The notes under the pieces are model-generated. The model ran no database searches. It was given only the letters and a program-made list of their open reading frames with translations, and was not told the origin of the DNA. Below are positions 62,301 through 64,000 of a stretch of DNA of 64,000 nucleotides, piece by piece. This stretch comes from Phenylobacterium sp. GTDB lineage: Bacteria > Pseudomonadota > Alphaproteobacteria > Caulobacterales > Caulobacteraceae. The stretch lies in assembly GCA_017991675.1 (NCBI GenBank), contig JAGOQB010000003.1, positions 62,001 through 126,000 of the forward strand. The letters are read 5' to 3'. Both the position numbers and the translations under genes were made by a program. Each line of letters begins with the position of its first letter. Within the stretch, counting starts at the first letter, position 1.

Positions 62301-62486
62301 GTCACCGACTTCGCCCAGGGCGACCGCATCTGGCTGTCGACCGGCGACGCGGCCGACTTCCAGGCGCTGGCCGCGAAGATCTCCATGGTCGGCGCGGACA
62401 CGGTGATCAGCCTCTCAGGGCAGACCATCGTGCTGATGGGCGTCTCAAGCAGCAGCCTGACGGCCCAGGACTTCGCCTTCGCCTAG
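59382..62486 (+). CDS. large RTX protein with autotransporter-type beta-strand repeats
   Basis: A 1034-residue protein. It begins ATFVVSTTHDFGPGSLRQAI like many surface beta-helix proteins, with no signal peptide. Residues about 100-760 carry repeated segments of the form LTKTGAGTLTLSGTNTYSGA (the autotransporter-associated beta-strand repeat). From about residue 815 there are RTX nonapeptides (GGQGNDFLHGNQGDDVLLGD), then a type I secretion-type end (GRDIVTDFAQGDRIWLSTGD ... LTAQDFAFA). Instead of a beta-barrel translocator it ends like a type I substrate. It is likely secreted as a surface adhesin or matrix protein. The ATG at 59382 has a G-rich ribosome site. Confidence 0.87.
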   Translation: MATFVVSTTHDFGPGSLRQAILDANSTSGSDTIDIQPSAITPSTLLPTITESVTFSSDLTIYGELDLGVSQVTFTGATVVHGLTGSGQAHVLTSLTIGDSANSTFGGQIVGAGSLTKTGAGSLTLTGTNTFSGDLAVQAGAVTLIGGAALHDLSGVTVSAGATLKITSTENIGSIAGAGTISLSTGTVLRTGLDGASTTFSGSVTGAGGIYQTGTGTLTLSGVNTFTGAASVNTGATLELSGGSAIADGTLVSMAGGTLRILATETVGTIGGHGAIVIGSGQTLTTAQSDSSTEFLSTISGAGALTKAGTGTLELSGTNGYGATTVASGTLSIASDANLGSGAVTLANGATLAVTGATTIDNAVTLNGAATYSGAADQTLSGVISGGGSLTKTGAGTLTLSGTNTYSGATTVNAGTLSIASDDNLGAGDVNLATAVTLRVTGATTIDNGIVLNGGATYHSAFAQTLSGVIGGAGSLTKVGVGTLTLSGTNTYLGGTTVDAGVLSIASDANLGAGTLNLATAVTLRVTGATTIDNNILLSGMANYDSAADQTLSGAISGGSGALTKNGTGALTLTGAGSHGGGTTINAGTLQIGAGGTTGSLSGNVANNGSLVFDRSDATTFSGVISGSGTVAKAGAGTLTLSGANIYSGATTVTAGTLLVSGEITSATTVQSGATLGGAGSVGAVNIASGGRLAPGAGAGVLTTGNLALAAGATFAVELGGATAGQFDQVATTGTVALNGALNLSLIGGYSPGGAATFVIIDNDGVDAVTGTFTGLAEGATVAAGGTSFKISYVGGSGNDVTLTYTAPSPGGGGGGSSNTPTDGPDTITLPPEGGRVSAGGGDDSVTGAGGDDYIHGNQGDDRLLGGGGSDTMLGGQGSDFLHGNQGDDLLYGDLGNDSVAGGQGNDFLHGNQGDDVLLGDLGNDTLLGGQGVDLLVGGDGADYLSGDLGDDVLTGGAGADIFNFRSGQGRDIVTDFAQGDRIWLSTGDAADFQALAAKISMVGADTVISLSGQTIVLMGVSSSSLTAQDFAFA
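60291..61067 (+). repeat. three tandem internal coding repeats (85-87 codons)
   Basis: The element CTGACCAAG recurs at 60294, 60549 and 60807, and the related CTCACCAAG begins the next unit at 61068. The spacing is 255, 258 and 261 bases, that is 85, 86 and 87 codons. The second and third units are the most alike. Confidence 0.85.
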
Positions 62487-63739
62487 AGGCTCTGACCCGC
62501 CCCCATCGCCGCCTTGATCTGCGCCGCCGGGATCTCCCCGGTGGCCAGCTTGGCGAGGATCAGCGCCGACAGCTGCGCGCGTTCGACGAAGCTCTCGGGC
62601 CAGGCGTATTCGCCCAGCGAATGGATGTCGCCGCCGCGCACCCCCAGGGTGTCGACATTGGGCAGGCCGGCGGCGAACAGGTTGTTGCCCTCGCAGACCC
62701 CGCCGGACGGGGCCCAGGTGATCTGCTGGCCGATCAGGGCGCCGGCGTCCTTCACCGCCCCGAACAGCTGCTGCTGGGCCGGGGTGAACGGCTTGGCCGG
62801 GCGGGTGAAGCCGCCGTGCAGCTCCGCCGCGATCCCATCGGCGCCGGTGGCGGCGACCTGCGCCTGCACATAGGCCAGCGCCCAGGCGGCGGCCGCAGCG
62901 TCGGGCAGGCGGATGTTGAAGCGCACCACGGCCACGTCCGGCACCATGTTCAGCGGCCCGCCGCCGTCGATGCGCGCCACGTTCAGGGTCACCCCCTCGC
63001 GCTGGCCGTTGGCGGCGGCCAGCCGCACCGCCAGGTCGGCGGCCGCGGCGATAGCGTTGCGGCCCTTGTCGAAGTCGCGGCCGGCATGGGCCGCGCGGCC
63101 ACGCACAACCACGTGGAAGTTGCCCGAACCCTTGCGCTGAGCGGCCAGCGCCCCGCCGGCCATCGCCGGCTCGTAGGTCAGCCCGACATGCCCGCCGGCC
63201 GCCAGTTCGGCCAGCACCGGCCCCGAGGCCAGCGAGCCGATCTCCTCGTCGGGCGACAGCAGCACCCGGTAGCCGAGGTTTGCCTTCTCCGGATGGTCCT
63301 CGAACGCCCGCAGCGCCGCCAGCATGATGCTGATCCCGCCCTTCATGTCGGCCAGGCCCGGCCCGTTCAGCGCCCCGTCCGCGCGCTTGGTCACCGCGGT
63401 GAACGGCGTCCCGGCCGGATAGACGGTGTCGTAGTGGCCGGTCAGCACCACCTGCACCGGCGCTTGGCGCCGCACGGTCAGCATCAGCGCGTCCGGGTGG
63501 ACCTGGGCGCTCAGCGTACCGTCGGCGGCGACCTCGTGGCTGTCGGCCAGCGGCACGTTCTCGACCTCGCCCGGCAGCTGGCCCATCACGCGCTCCAAAA
63601 CCGCGCGCTGCGCCTCCAGGCCCGGCAGGTTGCGGCTGCCTGACGATTGGGCGCACCATTCCACGGCCCGGCCCAGAATGTCGTCTTCTTCCCCGGCCAG
63701 GCGGCTGAGGATGGATGAATCTTGCGCGGTGAGTTTCAT
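62483..63739 (-). CDS. M20-family metallopeptidase
   Basis: A 418-residue zinc peptidase of the M20/M28 group (carboxypeptidase G2/ArgE-like). Metal ligands and catalytic residues are visible: His and Asp in LTGHYDTVYP, Asp in NGPGLADMKGG, Glu-Glu in LLSPDEEIGS, and a C-terminal His in GGDIHSLGEYAW. The central dimer domain is present. It probably removes a C-terminal residue from a peptide or an N-acyl group from an amino acid. The ATG at 63739 is preferred over 63760. It shares CTAG with the stop of the RTX gene. Confidence 0.88.
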   Translation of the reverse strand: MKLTAQDSSILSRLAGEEDDILGRAVEWCAQSSGSRNLPGLEAQRAVLERVMGQLPGEVENVPLADSHEVAADGTLSAQVHPDALMLTVRRQAPVQVVLTGHYDTVYPAGTPFTAVTKRADGALNGPGLADMKGGISIMLAALRAFEDHPEKANLGYRVLLSPDEEIGSLASGPVLAELAAGGHVGLTYEPAMAGGALAAQRKGSGNFHVVVRGRAAHAGRDFDKGRNAIAAAADLAVRLAAANGQREGVTLNVARIDGGGPLNMVPDVAVVRFNIRLPDAAAAAWALAYVQAQVAATGADGIAAELHGGFTRPAKPFTPAQQQLFGAVKDAGALIGQQITWAPSGGVCEGNNLFAAGLPNVDTLGVRGGDIHSLGEYAWPESFVERAQLSALILAKLATGEIPAAQIKAAMGAGQSL

Positions 63740-63804
63740 GGGCGCGAGCCTCGCCCCCAAAACCGGGCTCGCGCAAGACCCTATCGGGAGGCTACTGGAA
63801 GCCC

Positions 63805-64000
63805 ATGGCCATAACCTTCCTGAATCGCCTCTCCCCCGACGCCCAGACCCGCTGGCTGGAGGCCCTGCGCGCCGCCCTGCCGGGCGAGACGATCACCGCC
63901 GAGCCCTCGCCCGCGACCGAGATCGCCGTCGTCGCCAATCCGGGCCGCGGCGTGCTGGCGAGCCTGCCGAACCTCGCCTTCGTGCAATCGGCCTGGGCCG
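63805..64000 (+). CDS. GhrA-like 2-hydroxyacid dehydrogenase, N-terminal part
   Basis: Only the first 65 codons lie in the window. It reads MAITFLNRLSPDAQTRWLEA and later ANPGRGVLASLPNLAFVQSA, which resembles the start of glyoxylate/hydroxypyruvate reductase A and related D-2-hydroxyacid dehydrogenases. The ATG at 63805 has GGAAG upstream. It is divergent from the M20 peptidase with a 65-base gap. The cofactor domain is beyond the edge, so the call rests on the N-terminus alone. Confidence 0.6.
   Translation, partial: MAITFLNRLSPDAQTRWLEALRAALPGETITAEPSPATEIAVVANPGRGVLASLPNLAFVQSAWA

Overview
The window looks like a chromosomal segment of a high-GC, free-living alphaproteobacterium, most likely Caulobacterales (Caulobacter or Phenylobacterium-like). 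This is inferred from several things: the PEPxxWAM variant of the PEP-CTERM anchor, a CYP153-type P450, an astA-astD-astB cluster, hybrid histidine kinases, a small XRE regulator with a long C-terminal tail, very high GC codon use, and short intergenic palindromic repeats. No rRNA or tRNA gene, phage block, IS element or CRISPR array was seen. Most of the window is single genes and two- to four-gene operons, with divergent regulator/target pairs a recurring layout.

Left part (1-13.3 kb): the 3' end of a TonB-like protein, a PEP-CTERM exported protein, an acyl-CoA dehydrogenase and a ThiO-like oxidase. Next comes a three-gene ABC exporter (ATPase plus two permeases, the first interrupted by an in-frame TAG), then a TetR/Baeyer-Villiger monooxygenase divergent pair. 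It ends with two tandem RTX proteins with Ig-like repeats whose 3' ends are near-identical copies of each other.

Middle-left (13.4-25.9 kb): a GAF/PAS hybrid kinase, then a LysR regulator divergent from a tightly overlapping four-gene cassette. The cassette encodes a divergent GNAT-fold protein, a FeeM/autoinducer-synthase-like GNAT, an isochorismatase-fold protein lacking the catalytic Cys, and a small protein; it is the best candidate here for an undescribed system. Then follow an XRE regulator, a TrmH-type RNA methyltransferase, an M13 lipoprotein peptidase, an FAD/NAD(P)-binding protein, CYP153 with a strong terminator, and an NTF2-like protein.

Middle-right (26-44 kb): catabolic and detoxification genes: a PhyH-type dioxygenase; an SDR/unknown/dienelactone hydrolase operon; TetR; a SphA-type outer-membrane protein; an aldo-keto reductase; an Fsr-like MFS pump with a divergent AraC regulator; an alpha/beta hydrolase and a malonyl-CoA-synthetase-like ligase. 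Then a YeiH transporter and the arginine succinyltransferase genes astA-astD-astB with a divergent Lrp regulator. Three families of dispersed palindromic repeats lie between these genes.

Right part (44-64 kb): AraC and a TTC38-like TPR protein, GNAT, DUF2200, GST, GFA-type and CYTH proteins, DUF4336/DUF1905, a MerR regulator with a textbook 19-bp-spacer promoter, TSUP and VOC proteins, a 1-Cys peroxiredoxin, and a Crp-like regulator divergent from a class II aldolase. After these come an MFS pump, a second membrane-bound hybrid kinase, a small secreted protein, a large RTX protein with autotransporter-type beta-strand repeats, an M20 peptidase, and the start of a GhrA-like dehydrogenase. Six convergent gene pairs share exactly four bases of stop codon (CTAG or CTAA).
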